From an uncultured Muribaculaceae bacterium (lineage in GTDB: Bacteria; Bacteroidota; Bacteroidia; Bacteroidales; Muribaculaceae): a stretch of 64,000 nt of DNA. Numbering within the stretch: position 1 is the stretch's first letter; every line of letters begins with the position of its first letter. A model generated the notes under the pieces. That model was not told the DNA's origin, did not search any database, and saw nothing but the letters and a program-made list of their open reading frames with translations. The translations under genes were made by a program, and so were the position numbers. The stretch is from contig CALUIB010000012.1 in assembly GCA_944320595.1 (NCBI GenBank), positions 33,113-97,112 of the forward strand. The letters run 5' to 3'. This document shows positions 52,174 through 60,613 of the stretch, piece after piece.

Positions 52174-53502
52174 ATGGAAAAGATAAAAAAATCAGCACCG
52201 CTGCTTCACCACAATGGAGTAAGCTATGTGTTGCCGTTCATCCTCATAACGAGCTGCTTTGCCCTGTGGGGATTTGCCAACGACATCACCAACCCCATGG
52301 TGAAGGCGTTCTCGAAAATATTCCGCATGAGCGTCACCGAGGGCGCACTTGTGCAAGTGGCCTTCTATGGTGGCTACTTCGCCATGGCGTTCCCGGCAGC
52401 CATCTTCATGCGCAAATTTTCCTACAAGGCCAGCATCTTGCTCGGCTTGGGGCTTTACGCCCTGGGGGCGTTGATGTTCTTCCCCGCAAAGCTCACCGGC
52501 GAATACTATCCGTTCCTGCTTGCCTACTTCGTGCTCACGTGCGGGCTTTCGTTCCTTGAAACGAGCAGCAACCCCTACATCTTGTCGATGGGCAGCGAGG
52601 AGACGGCCACGCGCCGGCTGAGCCTCGCCCAGGCGTTCAACCCCATAGGCTCGCTGCTGGGAATGTATGTGGCAATGAACTTCATCCAAAACAAGCTGCA
52701 CCCCATGGACACCGATACCCGCGCCGCGCTGAGCGAGGCAGAATACGTGGCCATCCGCGATGCCGACCTGTCAACGCTCATCGCGCCCTATTTAGTGATA
52801 GGGATAGTGATACTTGTCATGTTCCTGATAGTGCGCTTTGCCAAGATGCCAAAGAACGGCGACCAGACGCACGACATCAATTTCATACCCACGATGAAAC
52901 GCATATTCTCGCTGCCGCGATACCGCGAAGGCGTGCTGGCGCAATTCTTCTATGTGGGTGCGCAAATCATGTGCTGGACGTTCATCATACAATATGGCAC
53001 TCGCGTGTTCATGGCCGAGGGCATGACCGAGCAGGATGCTGAAGTGGAATCGCAACTCTACAACATCGTGGCCATGGCCCTATTCTGCGTGAGCCGGTTC
53101 ATATGCACCTTCCTGCTGAAATTTTTCAACCCCGGGCAGCTGCTGAAGATATTGGCGATAGCCGCAGCCGTGTTCACCATAGGCGTGATATTCTTCCAGG
53201 ACCGCATGGGAATGTACTGCCTTGTGGCCGTCTCGGGCTGCATGTCGCTGATGTTCCCCACCATATATGGCATTGCCCTAAAAGGGCTTGGCGATGATGC
53301 CAAGTTCGGCTCGGCCGGGCTTATCATGGCTATCCTCGGCGGGTCGGTGCTGCCGCCAGTGCAGGCCGCCATCATCGACATGGGTACCGTGATGGGAATG
53401 CCGGCAGTCAACGTCTCGTTCGTGCTGCCCCTCATCTGCTACATCATGGTGATGATTTACGGACAGCGGTCATACCGCCGCAGCCGCCTCGGGCTGGAAT
53501 AG
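52174..53502 (+). CDS. fucP: L-fucose:H+ symporter FucP
   Basis: A 442-residue MFS permease of the fucose-galactose-gluconate (FHS) type with 12 hydrophobic segments. Seen: SCFALWGFANDITNPMVKAFSKIFRMS, the LETSSNPYILSMG and SLAQAFNPIGSLLGMY motifs of FucP, and FMYVGAQIMCWTFIIQYG-like sequence in the second half (FFYVGAQIMCW). It completes the fuc set. A large stem-loop follows the stop. Confidence 0.95.
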   Translation: MEKIKKSAPLLHHNGVSYVLPFILITSCFALWGFANDITNPMVKAFSKIFRMSVTEGALVQVAFYGGYFAMAFPAAIFMRKFSYKASILLGLGLYALGALMFFPAKLTGEYYPFLLAYFVLTCGLSFLETSSNPYILSMGSEETATRRLSLAQAFNPIGSLLGMYVAMNFIQNKLHPMDTDTRAALSEAEYVAIRDADLSTLIAPYLVIGIVILVMFLIVRFAKMPKNGDQTHDINFIPTMKRIFSLPRYREGVLAQFFYVGAQIMCWTFIIQYGTRVFMAEGMTEQDAEVESQLYNIVAMALFCVSRFICTFLLKFFNPGQLLKILAIAAAVFTIGVIFFQDRMGMYCLVAVSGCMSLMFPTIYGIALKGLGDDAKFGSAGLIMAILGGSVLPPVQAAIIDMGTVMGMPAVNVSFVLPLICYIMVMIYGQRSYRRSRLGLE

Positions 53503-53520
53503 CCTAATATTCAACTCCAC

Positions 53521-53579
53521 AAGCCATAAAGCACAGCAGTCTTGAGGTTTAGCCTCATATCTGCTGTGTTTTATGGCTT
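53521..53579 (+). terminator. Long stem-loop after fucP
   Basis: A 19-bp stem with one G-U pair (53521-53539 with 53561-53579) contains a small TGAGG/CCTCA hairpin in its loop. Only a weak T-containing tract (TAAGTATTTCT) follows, so it is a terminator-like or mRNA-end-protecting element. Confidence 0.65.
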
Positions 53580-53639
53580 TAAGTATTTCTAATAATGCCG
53601 TGAAAGACGTATTAGAGCAACCATTAAACACGCATACAA

Positions 53640-53959
53640 ATGGAAAAAGTAGAATTTGAAGACTTGCTGGACAAATGCTGCTCTATCTTGACTTATGAAA
53701 CAGTATCCACCGGGTTCAAGAGTTCTGAAGAATTTGAAAACAGGGTACGTGAAATATTAGCCCAGCTAACAGCCGAGGACAGTTCTGTTAACATTGATTT
53801 TAATCCTCACCCACAAGCATTCACCCGACATAGCAATGGGTGAATTTGGCGTGGAAGTCAAATATACCAAGCAAAACACATGGCGTTGCATCGCAAACAG
53901 TATATTGGAGACCCAACGCATTGAGGAGGTAAAACATATTGCGTCTATACAATTTATTT
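53640..53959 (+). pseudogene. Frameshifted, truncated PD-(D/E)xK restriction-endonuclease-like remnant
   Basis: ATG 53640 opens an AT-rich frame that stops at 53841-53843. Removing one A at about 53824 (TTC-a-CCC-GAC) joins it to the second frame: QAF then PDIAMGEFGVEVKYTKQNTW and ANSILETQRIEEVKHI. PD...EVK is a PD-(D/E)xK nuclease core, and W...ANSI.E.R recalls type II restriction endonucleases. The sequence loses similarity after about 53945 where it meets the 3' end of the aldo/keto reductase gene, so the C-terminal part is missing. Base composition is clearly lower in GC than both neighbours, suggesting transferred DNA. Confidence 0.55.
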
Positions 53960-54783
53960 TCACCACCTGGCAAGGGAGATTTTCCACACGGGAGGAGGAA
54001 AGGCTGCATCAATATCATGCAAGTCCTCGTCGGTCAGCGAAATGCCAAGGCTGCCGTGGTTTTCTTCCACGTGAGCCACATTGCCGGCCTTGGGAATAGC
54101 CATTACGCCAGGGCCGCGCATCACCCATGCAAGCATCACCTGCACTGGCGTGGCATTATGCCGCAGTGCAATCTCGGCAAGCACCTTGCGGCCACGCAAC
54201 CGGCTGTCGCCAAGCGGAGTATAAGCCATCACAGGAATATTTCGCTGCCCGCACCACGGGATAAGGTCGTATTCTATGCCACGGTCATGCAAATTATAAA
54301 GCACTTGATTAGCCGCGCAATCGGTGCCGCCGGGCAAGGCTGCGACCTTCTCCATGTCGGCCACATCGAGGTTGCTCATGCCCCAGTATCTTATTTTTCC
54401 TTCGCGTTGCAACTCAACCATTGCTCGCACCGTCTCACCGAACGGATAACGCCCTGTCCAGTGCAACAGGTAAAGGTCGATGTAGTCGGTGCCGAGCCGC
54501 CTTAGGCTGCGCTCGCAGGCTTGCTTGGTGCCATCGTAGCTCGCATTGCCGGGCAGCACCTTGCTCACTATGAACACCTGGTCGCGGCAGCCATGCACGG
54601 CCTCGCCCACCAAGTCCTCGTTGCCATACATCTCGGCTGTGTCGATTACCTGCAACCCCAGTTCCAGCCCGCGGCGCAATGCCGCAATCTCCTCGCCGCG
54701 TCGCCGCCCCATCTGGTAAGTACCCTGCCCGACGGGCAGCACACTTGCCGCCCGTCGGGCAGGGTCAATCGCTGCTGCTCCAT
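53960..54783 (-). CDS. Aldo/keto reductase with apparent N-terminal frameshift
   Basis: The body (from 54742 down) is an AKR barrel with VGQGTYQMG, DTAEMYGNE (catalytic Asp and Tyr), VSKVLPGNAS (Lys), YLLHWTGR (His) and a C-terminal AIPKAGNVAHVEEN cofactor motif. The expected N-terminus lies in another frame: ATG 54783 reads MEQQRLTLPDGRQV, and dropping two bases (TG of GTGTG at about 54742) continues into LPVGQGTYQMG. The ATG is only 8 bases after the hydrolase stop, which supports it as the original start. As it stands the gene would need a GTG start at 54742 and would lack about 14 residues, or be broken. Confidence 0.8.
54722..54765. repeat. 16-bp perfect inverted repeat at the aldo/keto reductase frame break
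   Basis: ACCCTGCCCGACGGGC (54722-54737) and its exact inverse (54750-54765), 12-base loop, lie within the N-terminal coding region and span the frame discontinuity. The arms encode LTLPDG in one frame and LPVGQG in the other. Confidence 0.85.
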
Positions 54784-54790
54784 GGCAATG

Positions 54791-55864
54791 TTATTTCAAG
54801 TATTGGCGGTAGAAAGCCTCTATCTTGTCGAAGGGGATTTTCTCGTAGTTGTCGTAAAGGTCGGTGTGGCTGGCACCGGGAATTATCAGCAACTGCTTGT
54901 TGTCGCCCGTGAGCTTTTTATAGGTGTCCTCGCTGAAGTAGCGCGAATGGGCCTTTTCGCCGTGGACGAGCATCACCGCACTGCCAATCTCGCCTGCATA
55001 CGACAATATGGGCATATTCAGGAACGACAGCGACGAGGTGGTGTTCCAGCCGCCATTCGAGTTGAGCGAACGCTTATGATAGCCGCGACTGGTCTTGTAA
55101 TATGCGTGGTAGTCCTTCAAGAATTGTGGTGCGTCGTCGGGTACAGCATCGGGCAAGCCGCCTGCAAGGGCATACGAGCCGTTGCGGTAATCCTCGGTGC
55201 GCTGCGCGTTGAGTTGGCGGCGCAGCTGGTTGCGAGCGTCGGCACTATCGGCCGCATCGAAATAGCCGTTGGCCGTCACGCGGCTCATGTCATACATGGT
55301 GCTGGCCACTGTGGCCTTGATGCGCGCATCGATGGCAGCGGCATTCACCGCCATTCCGCCCCAGCCGCAAATGCCGAGTATGCCTATGCGCTCATGGTCA
55401 ACATCTGTGCGAGTTGACAAGTAATCGACAGCAGCACAGAAATCCTCGGTGTTGATGTCGGGCGAGGCCACATAGCGCGGTTGGCCGCCGCTCTCGCCGG
55501 TGAACGATGGGTCAAATGCAATAGTCAAAAATCCGCGCTTGGCCAATTCCTGCGCATACAGCCCCGATGCCTGTTCCTTCACCGCCCCAAACGGGCCGCA
55601 GACGGCAATGGCAGCCATCTTGCCCGTGGCATTCTTCGGGATATACAAGTCGGCAGCAAGCGTTATGCCGTAACGGTTGTGAAAAGTGACCTTGCTGTGT
55701 GCCACTTCATCGCTCTGCGGGAACACCTTGTCCCACTCCTCGGTAAGGTTCAATTTTTCTTCCATAAAGCTATTCGTATTAATTTGTTGATTGTCTTGTG
55801 CCATCAAGCAGCCGACCCCGCACGTGCAGGCGAGCATGGCCGCACATAATAAATACTTTTTCAT
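54791..55864 (-). CDS. Exported alpha/beta hydrolase (dienelactone-hydrolase-like)
   Basis: A 357-residue protein with a signal peptide (MKKYLLCAAMLACTCGVGCLMAQ; a lipobox reading is possible at the Cys residues). The alpha/beta-hydrolase core has DLYIPKNATGKMAAIAVCGPFG, FDPSFTGESGGQPR, a nucleophile-elbow region GICGWGGMAVNAA with Cys where Ser is more usual, and C-terminal His in PGASHTDLYD. Similar COG1073-type hydrolases have unknown substrates. Probably co-transcribed with the aldo/keto reductase; a further in-frame Met lies at 55870. Confidence 0.85.
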   Translation of the reverse strand: MKKYLLCAAMLACTCGVGCLMAQDNQQINTNSFMEEKLNLTEEWDKVFPQSDEVAHSKVTFHNRYGITLAADLYIPKNATGKMAAIAVCGPFGAVKEQASGLYAQELAKRGFLTIAFDPSFTGESGGQPRYVASPDINTEDFCAAVDYLSTRTDVDHERIGILGICGWGGMAVNAAAIDARIKATVASTMYDMSRVTANGYFDAADSADARNQLRRQLNAQRTEDYRNGSYALAGGLPDAVPDDAPQFLKDYHAYYKTSRGYHKRSLNSNGGWNTTSSLSFLNMPILSYAGEIGSAVMLVHGEKAHSRYFSEDTYKKLTGDNKQLLIIPGASHTDLYDNYEKIPFDKIEAFYRQYLK

Positions 55865-55890
55865 AATCATTCTTGTTTAAGCCTACGACG

Positions 55891-55898
55891 CAAAATTA
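55891..55898 (-). promoter_or_regulatory. -7 element for hydrolase-AKR operon
   Basis: TAATTTTG on the minus strand, about 27 bases before the start codon and directly after the AraC-gene terminator. A -33 box is not evident, in keeping with activator-dependent expression (inference). Confidence 0.5.
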
Positions 55899-55901
55899 CG
55901 C

Positions 55902-55933
55902 AAAAAGCCTCGCAGAGGCATTGCTGTGAGGCT
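55902..55933 (-). terminator. Terminator of the AraC-family gene
   Basis: Minus strand AGCCTCACAG pairs with CTGCGAGGCT (55933-55924 with 55915-55906, one G-U pair), followed by five T residues. Confidence 0.75.
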
Positions 55934-55954
55934 CAAACATCTTTACTGAAAAGG

Positions 55955-56800
55955 TCATATTGCCACTGCCGTGGGCGATATGCCATACTGCCGCTTGAAG
56001 GCCGTGGAGAAATGCGAATAGTTCTTGAACCCCACCTCGTGGCACACGTCGGCAATCTTGCCACCCGACAGCATAAGGTCGTAAGCCACTTCAAGCCGCT
56101 TGCGAATGAGCCACTTTTCGGGTGTCAGATTGCTTATTTTCTTGAAATCGCGCTTGAAGGTGGCAAGGCTGCGGCCTGTGTAATGAGCAAGCTCCTCTTG
56201 CGAGAACTCATACATATAATTGCTATTCATGAAGTCGAGTATGTCTATTTTCCACGGCTCGTTGAAGTCAAACAGCATTGCGGCAAACCGGCTGTCGATG
56301 TGCAACAGCGCAAGCAACCCTTCCTGCAATTTCAGGTTCATAAAGTCATCTTGCGGCTTTACTTCCGGGTCGAAGTAAGGAGTCATCGACGAAAACAGAC
56401 TTGTGAGTTCAGCCGTCTTGGGCAGTTTCACGACTTCGCGAGCCAGCAGTTGGCGACCGTCGCCCTGCAACTTGTGGTACTGACCAAGCCTGCCATACAT
56501 CTCCCTTAGGAAACCCCGCTTGAAATTGAGGAATATGCCGCAATATCGCTCGCCGCCAGCAGTCTTCTTGTACATGGTGATGTGATGGTCGCGAGGGATG
56601 AACACGCATTCGCCCTTCCTCACATGAATTTGCTCCGTGCCGTTGTCAAGAACCATCTCGCCCGAATACACATAATTCATGGCATATTCACGGCTACGGT
56701 GAATGCAGCCGCTCGTGTCATCGTAGAAGAAACTGTAAAACACGTCGTTGTAGTTGAATATCAGTTTCATCGGCCCCGCCTGTTCCTCGTTCTTTTCCAT
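55955..56800 (-). CDS. AraC family transcriptional regulator
   Basis: A 281-residue regulator. The N-terminal cupin-like effector domain (about 1-165, with NYVYSGEMVLDNG, GECVFIPRDHH) is followed by two C-terminal helix-turn-helix motifs (about 185-281): FSQEELAHYTGRSLATFKRDFKKI and KIADVCHEVGFKNYSHFSTAFKRQYGISP. It is transcribed toward the hydrolase-AKR pair from its own promoter and is the only classical transcription factor recognised in the window. Targets are likely the adjacent hydrolase/AKR or MFS genes; the fuc genes are another possibility. Confidence 0.92.
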   Translation of the reverse strand: MEKNEEQAGPMKLIFNYNDVFYSFFYDDTSGCIHRSREYAMNYVYSGEMVLDNGTEQIHVRKGECVFIPRDHHITMYKKTAGGERYCGIFLNFKRGFLREMYGRLGQYHKLQGDGRQLLAREVVKLPKTAELTSLFSSMTPYFDPEVKPQDDFMNLKLQEGLLALLHIDSRFAAMLFDFNEPWKIDILDFMNSNYMYEFSQEELAHYTGRSLATFKRDFKKISNLTPEKWLIRKRLEVAYDLMLSGGKIADVCHEVGFKNYSHFSTAFKRQYGISPTAVAI

Positions 56801-56839
56801 AGCGCATATAAGTAGTTATTCGCTTAATCCAGCTTAGTG

Positions 56840-56847
56840 CAAATATA
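56840..56847 (-). promoter_or_regulatory. -7 element for the AraC-family gene
   Basis: TATATTTG on the minus strand, 40 bases before the start codon. No clear -33 TTTG at 19-22 bases. Confidence 0.5.
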
Positions 56848-56894
56848 CAAAATTTCCACAAAGCAAGTTCCATTACCTGCCCCATGCGGCACGA

Positions 56895-56931
56895 TAAAAA
56901 AATGCGCCACCCGCTTTACGCGGATGACGCA
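56895..56931 (-). terminator. Terminator of the MFS gene
   Basis: Minus strand TGCGTCATCCGC pairs with GCGGGTGGCGCA (56931-56920 with 56914-56903, two G-U pairs), loop GTAAA, then seven T residues. Confidence 0.85.
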
Positions 56932-56955
56932 AACATATCATATCAATAAAAGTAA

Positions 56956-58254
56956 TTATGCTTGATTGGTACGGCTACCGATAAGCGCATAGAACAGCTG
57001 ATAAGCTGCGCACACTACCACGAGCCAGAAACTGGTAACATAATCGGCTGCGTTTACGATTGCACCCTGAACCACCGGCCAAATGCCGCCGCCGACAACC
57101 ATTACCATGAAGATGCCCGATGCAACCTGGGTATATTTGCCAAGGCCGCTTACCGACAGGCTGAAGATGGCACCCCACATAACCGAAGTACCGAGACCGC
57201 AAAGGATGAGCATCAAGATGCTGATGGGCACGTCGGTAGAGATGAATTCAAACCCGTTGGCACCGCTTGAGAAACCAGGAACACCAACGATGATGTCCTT
57301 GGGCAGGAAGATGGCGAGCAACAGCAGCACCAGGAGCAACGAGGCCACCGAGGCAAGCATCGTGCGAGCTGAAATCTTGCCGCCAACGAGACCGCCGATG
57401 AAACGGCCAACGAGCATGAGCAACCAGTAAACGCCCACGATGGCACCAGCCACCGACATTTGCACACCCAGGCCGCCCATTTCAACACCCTTGGTGAGGT
57501 ATTGCAGCGTGAAGTTCGACACACCTATCTCTATACCCATATACATGAAGATGGCGATAACGCCAAGCGTGAAGTTCTTATACTTGAAAGCCCCCGAAAT
57601 GGCAATCTTCTCTTGCTTTTGGCCAAGCGTGGGCGATTCGGGCAGCTTCGAGAAATAAAGCACAATGAAAGCCACTGCAAAGATGCCCATGGCAAGGTAG
57701 AACACGGGGTTGGCATCGGCAATGTTGGTAGCCTGGCTGCCCATCAGCAAGCCCACAACCGTCGGTGCGAGCGTTGCGCCGAGCGAGTTGCAAGTGCCGC
57801 CAAACTGCACGAGCTGGTTCCCTTGTTTTTCGTCACGGCCAAGGCTGGTGAGCATGGGGTTGACTATGGTGTTGAGCATACACATCGAGAAACCCGAAAT
57901 CAACGCGCCTATCACATACACGATGATGGCGGCGGTGTCGTTACCTGTGATGTATCCTGAAAGGTATGAAACAAACACACCCGTGAAACCCACTGCCACG
58001 GCAAGCATCGACGAGATGCGGTAGCCGCGCTTTTGCAGTATCATGCCGGCAGGCAAGCCCATGCACAGGTAAGCAAGGAAGTTGGCAAGCGTGGGCAGCT
58101 GCGACATCACGGCGTTGTTGCCCGATTTGGCCTCAATTACGCTGCCAAGTGGATTTTGGTAGCCTGTTACGAAAGCAATCATGAAGAATAGCGCAAACAT
58201 TATCGCTATTGGCAAGGCGTAATTCGGCCTTTGAGTAGTTTGAACTTTTTCCAT
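56956..58254 (-). CDS. MFS sugar transporter, FHS/GluP-like
   Basis: A 432-residue permease with about 12 hydrophobic segments. Motifs of the fucose/galactose/glucose MFS group: ALFFMIAFVTGYQNPLGSVIEAK, NFLAYLCMGLPAGMILQKRGYR, MCMLNTIVNPMLTSLGRDEKQGNQLVQFGGTCNSLGATLAPTVVG, and a second half with MYMGIEIGVSNF. The inserted IFLPKDIIVGVPGFSSGANG loop is unlike FucP. The sugar is unknown; the neighbouring AraC regulator suggests inducibility. Confidence 0.9.
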   Translation of the reverse strand: MEKVQTTQRPNYALPIAIMFALFFMIAFVTGYQNPLGSVIEAKSGNNAVMSQLPTLANFLAYLCMGLPAGMILQKRGYRISSMLAVAVGFTGVFVSYLSGYITGNDTAAIIVYVIGALISGFSMCMLNTIVNPMLTSLGRDEKQGNQLVQFGGTCNSLGATLAPTVVGLLMGSQATNIADANPVFYLAMGIFAVAFIVLYFSKLPESPTLGQKQEKIAISGAFKYKNFTLGVIAIFMYMGIEIGVSNFTLQYLTKGVEMGGLGVQMSVAGAIVGVYWLLMLVGRFIGGLVGGKISARTMLASVASLLLVLLLLAIFLPKDIIVGVPGFSSGANGFEFISTDVPISILMLILCGLGTSVMWGAIFSLSVSGLGKYTQVASGIFMVMVVGGGIWPVVQGAIVNAADYVTSFWLVVVCAAYQLFYALIGSRTNQA

Positions 58255-58311
58255 TTTGTTGGTTTAGGTTGGTTTATTTAAGTTTGTATTAATGATATTC
58301 AAATGGCAGCA

Positions 58312-58348
58312 CAACCTTGGGCAATGTGTGTAGGCCATTCCAAGGTTG
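58312..58348. promoter_or_regulatory. Inverted repeat upstream of the MFS gene
   Basis: CAACCTTGG (58312-58320) and CCAAGGTTG (58340-58348), perfect 9-bp arms with 19-base spacer. Another pair, AATGGC and GCCATT, is interleaved. It lies 58-94 bases upstream of the start and could be an operator or a leader hairpin. Confidence 0.5.
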
Positions 58349-58469
58349 GAAATTTGAGTGTAAAAGTACATCAAATCAACAAGAAAAACGACTTTTTTTT
58401 AAATATTTTCGGCCTTTAGCGTTATTTAACTCACAGTGCACACCTCACTTACATCTATTTTCACTCATT

Positions 58470-58500
58470 TTTGCAGTTTTAAAGAAAATTACTACCTTTG
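58470..58500 (+). promoter_or_regulatory. fabI promoter
   Basis: TTTG (58470-58473), 19 bases, TACCTTTG (58493-58500), 49 bases before the ATG. Full consensus. Confidence 0.78.
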
Positions 58501-58548
58501 CAGTCTGATTTGATGTAACCAAAAGATACAACTAACACATTTAACGTA

Positions 58549-59412
58549 ATGAGTTACAATTTATTGAAAGGCAAGAAGGGCATAATCTTCGGTGCCCTCA
58601 ACGACAAGAGTATTGCATGGAAAGTGGCTGAGAGAGCCGTGGAAGAAGGTGCAGTTATCACCCTCAGCAATGCTCCCGTGGCAGTGAGAATGGGCGAAAT
58701 ATCGGCCCTTGGCGAGAAATTGAACGCCGAAATCATCCCTGCCGATGCCACAAGCTACAGCGATCTTGAAAACGTGTTCCTGAAATCGATGGAAATCCTT
58801 GGCGGACAAATCGACTTCGTGCTGCACTCGATAGGTATGTCGCCCAACGTACGCAAGAAACGCACTTACGACGACATAGATTATGACATGATGGCAAAGA
58901 CATTCGACATCTCGGCCATCTCGTTCCACAAAATGCTGCAGGCTGCCAAGAAGAACCACGCCATAGCCGACGGCGGCAGCGTGCTGGCCCTCTCCTACAT
59001 AGCAGCGCAGCGCACCCTATTCGGCTACAACGACATGGCCGACGCAAAGGCTCTGCTCGAATCGATAGCACGCAGCTTTGGCTACATTTATGGCCGTGAA
59101 CACGGAGTGCGCGTCAACACCATTTCGCAATCACCCACAATGACCACAGCCGGCAGCGGCATCAAGGGCATGACCTCGCTGTTCGACTTCGCCAACCGCA
59201 TGTCACCGCTGGGCAACGCATCGGCCGAGGATTGCGCCGACTACTGCATTGTAATGTTCAGCGACCTCACTCGCAAGGTCACCATGCAGAATCTATACCA
59301 CGACGGCGGTTTTTCAAGCATGGGCATGAGCTACCGCGCCATGAACCAATATGAAAAGAGCCTCAACGAGGACGAATTCCTCAATCCCGACGGTTCGGTA
59401 ATCTACGGGTAA
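58549..59412 (+). CDS. fabI: Enoyl-ACP reductase FabI
   Basis: A 287-residue short-chain dehydrogenase-type reductase for the last step of fatty acid elongation. Seen: GIIFGALNDKSIAWKVA (NAD loop), VLHSIGMSP, and the catalytic pair in the Y-x6-K motif YNDMADAK, followed by GYIYGREHGVRVNTISQSPTMT. Length is slightly above E. coli FabI (262) because of a longer C-terminus (YRAMNQYEKSLNEDEFLNPDGSVIYG). Monocistronic with a consensus promoter; ends at a bidirectional terminator. Confidence 0.96.
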   Translation: MSYNLLKGKKGIIFGALNDKSIAWKVAERAVEEGAVITLSNAPVAVRMGEISALGEKLNAEIIPADATSYSDLENVFLKSMEILGGQIDFVLHSIGMSPNVRKKRTYDDIDYDMMAKTFDISAISFHKMLQAAKKNHAIADGGSVLALSYIAAQRTLFGYNDMADAKALLESIARSFGYIYGREHGVRVNTISQSPTMTTAGSGIKGMTSLFDFANRMSPLGNASAEDCADYCIVMFSDLTRKVTMQNLYHDGGFSSMGMSYRAMNQYEKSLNEDEFLNPDGSVIYG

Positions 59413-59435
59413 AGTTCTCTTTTTTTAGATATAAT

Positions 59436-59476
59436 AAGAGCCACGGTGGGCCAATCATGCGTCCACCGTGGCTCTT
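59436..59476. terminator. Bidirectional terminator between fabI and the proline-rich protein gene
   Basis: AAGAGCCACGGTGG (59436-59449) pairs exactly with CCACCGTGGCTCTT (59463-59476) around 13 bases. T-rich sequence (59418-59427) lies on the fabI side; the minus strand continues into a moderately T-rich stretch. Confidence 0.75.
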
Positions 59477-59484
59477 TCACTTTG

Positions 59485-60384
59485 TTATATGCTGCTCACC
59501 GACAGCGTGGTGTAATAACTACCATTGTAGAAGTCGAATTCAAGCGTCACGTATCCCGTGCCACCGCCGCCATACCACATCACCCGGCGGGCGATGCCGT
59601 TTGCCGTGAGCGACAGCGGTGTGCCGTAGGTGCCGCACAGCAGGCGGTAAACCTGGTCGTAACGTGCCATGCTGTTATAGCCGGTGTAATATGAGAACTG
59701 CGCGCTGGTCAGTCCTCCAGTGCCGTTGCAATATAGCGTGGCAAGCGGCCAGCCCGCGCCCAAAAGCGTGACATCGCTCAAATAAATAGTTCCGTCGGCA
59801 TACCCGTCGATGGCATACCCGTTATTGAGCAAGTAGCTGAGTGCCGTGCCATAAACCGTGCCGAATGTGATGCCCAGTATCGAGCGCAATGCAGGTGCAT
59901 GGACGTATGGGCGATACCCTGGCGGTGGCACTGCCGGGCGGCGCGGAATGGGCCGAGGCACACGGTAACGGTTTGGCGGAGGCGGTGCAGGGCGGCTCCA
60001 ATTGCGTGGCGGAGGCGGCGCTGGGCGACCATGTTGCGGAGGCGGAGCCGGGCGATTTGGTTTCGGTTTATTTGGCTGCGGACGCACAGGACGGTTAGGC
60101 TTTGGCTTATTGGGTTGCGGACGCGCAGGTCGATCATTCCCAGGCTTTCCCGGTTTCGGACGGTTTGGCTGTGGGCGTGCAGGTCGGTCGTTCCCCGGCT
60201 TTCCTGGTTGCGGTCGGTTTGGTTGCGGACGCGCAGGACGGTTGCTGCCTCCCGGGGTTGCAGGACGCTCGGTGTGGTTACGCTGTGGGTCGCCACGACG
60301 CGCCTGCGGCATGGCAATTGGCGGCATGGCAAGGGCAATCGACAACACTGCCACGGCCAATATGTTCCTTAAATTCGTTTTCAT
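59485..60384 (-). CDS. Secreted proline/arginine-rich repeat protein with a beta-rich C-terminal domain
   Basis: A 299-residue protein. A signal peptide (to about residue 27) leads into a strongly basic tract of about 110 residues built from near-repeats of the type NRPARPQPNRPKPGKPGND and NKPKPNRP, then PAPPPP blocks and RRPAVPPPGYRPYVHAP. A C-terminal domain (about 165-299) follows, rich in Gly and Tyr, with LRSILGITFGTVYGTALSYLLNNGYAIDGYADGTIYL and DQVYRLLCGTYGTP. No family was recognised. The tract looks like a wall-, LPS- or nucleic-acid-contacting linker (inference). A Met two codons earlier (60390) is an alternative start. Confidence 0.8.
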   Translation of the reverse strand: MKTNLRNILAVAVLSIALAMPPIAMPQARRGDPQRNHTERPATPGGSNRPARPQPNRPQPGKPGNDRPARPQPNRPKPGKPGNDRPARPQPNKPKPNRPVRPQPNKPKPNRPAPPPQHGRPAPPPPRNWSRPAPPPPNRYRVPRPIPRRPAVPPPGYRPYVHAPALRSILGITFGTVYGTALSYLLNNGYAIDGYADGTIYLSDVTLLGAGWPLATLYCNGTGGLTSAQFSYYTGYNSMARYDQVYRLLCGTYGTPLSLTANGIARRVMWYGGGGTGYVTLEFDFYNGSYYTTLSVSSI

Positions 60385-60578
60385 AACCATAAATGTTTTT
60401 TTATTTCATAGATGGCGACAATGGCCGAAAGTTTAAAACATAATTGACAAAAAATCAAAAATCGTCCACCAAATGACGGCGTACCTAATTAATACGGGCA
60501 TTTAGTTGTGAATTTAAGCATTTCGATTATGAATTACCCACGAATGGTCACAGAATGCCGCCAAACGGCTACAAGCTG

Positions 60579-60610
60579 CTTGTCTCTTAACTGTTTATAA
60601 GTTAACTTTG
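60579..60610 (+). promoter_or_regulatory. Promoter of a candidate small RNA
   Basis: CTTG (60579-60582), 20 bases, TAACTTTG (60603-60610), pointing into a 110-base unit without a gene and against the SusE-like gene. Confidence 0.6.
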
Positions 60611-60613
60611 CAT

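Noticed and set aside
53794..54099. 101-codon plus-strand frame crossing into the aldo/keto reductase
   Set aside because: Only its first ~50 codons belong to the nuclease relic; the rest is antisense to the reductase gene, so it is not one gene.
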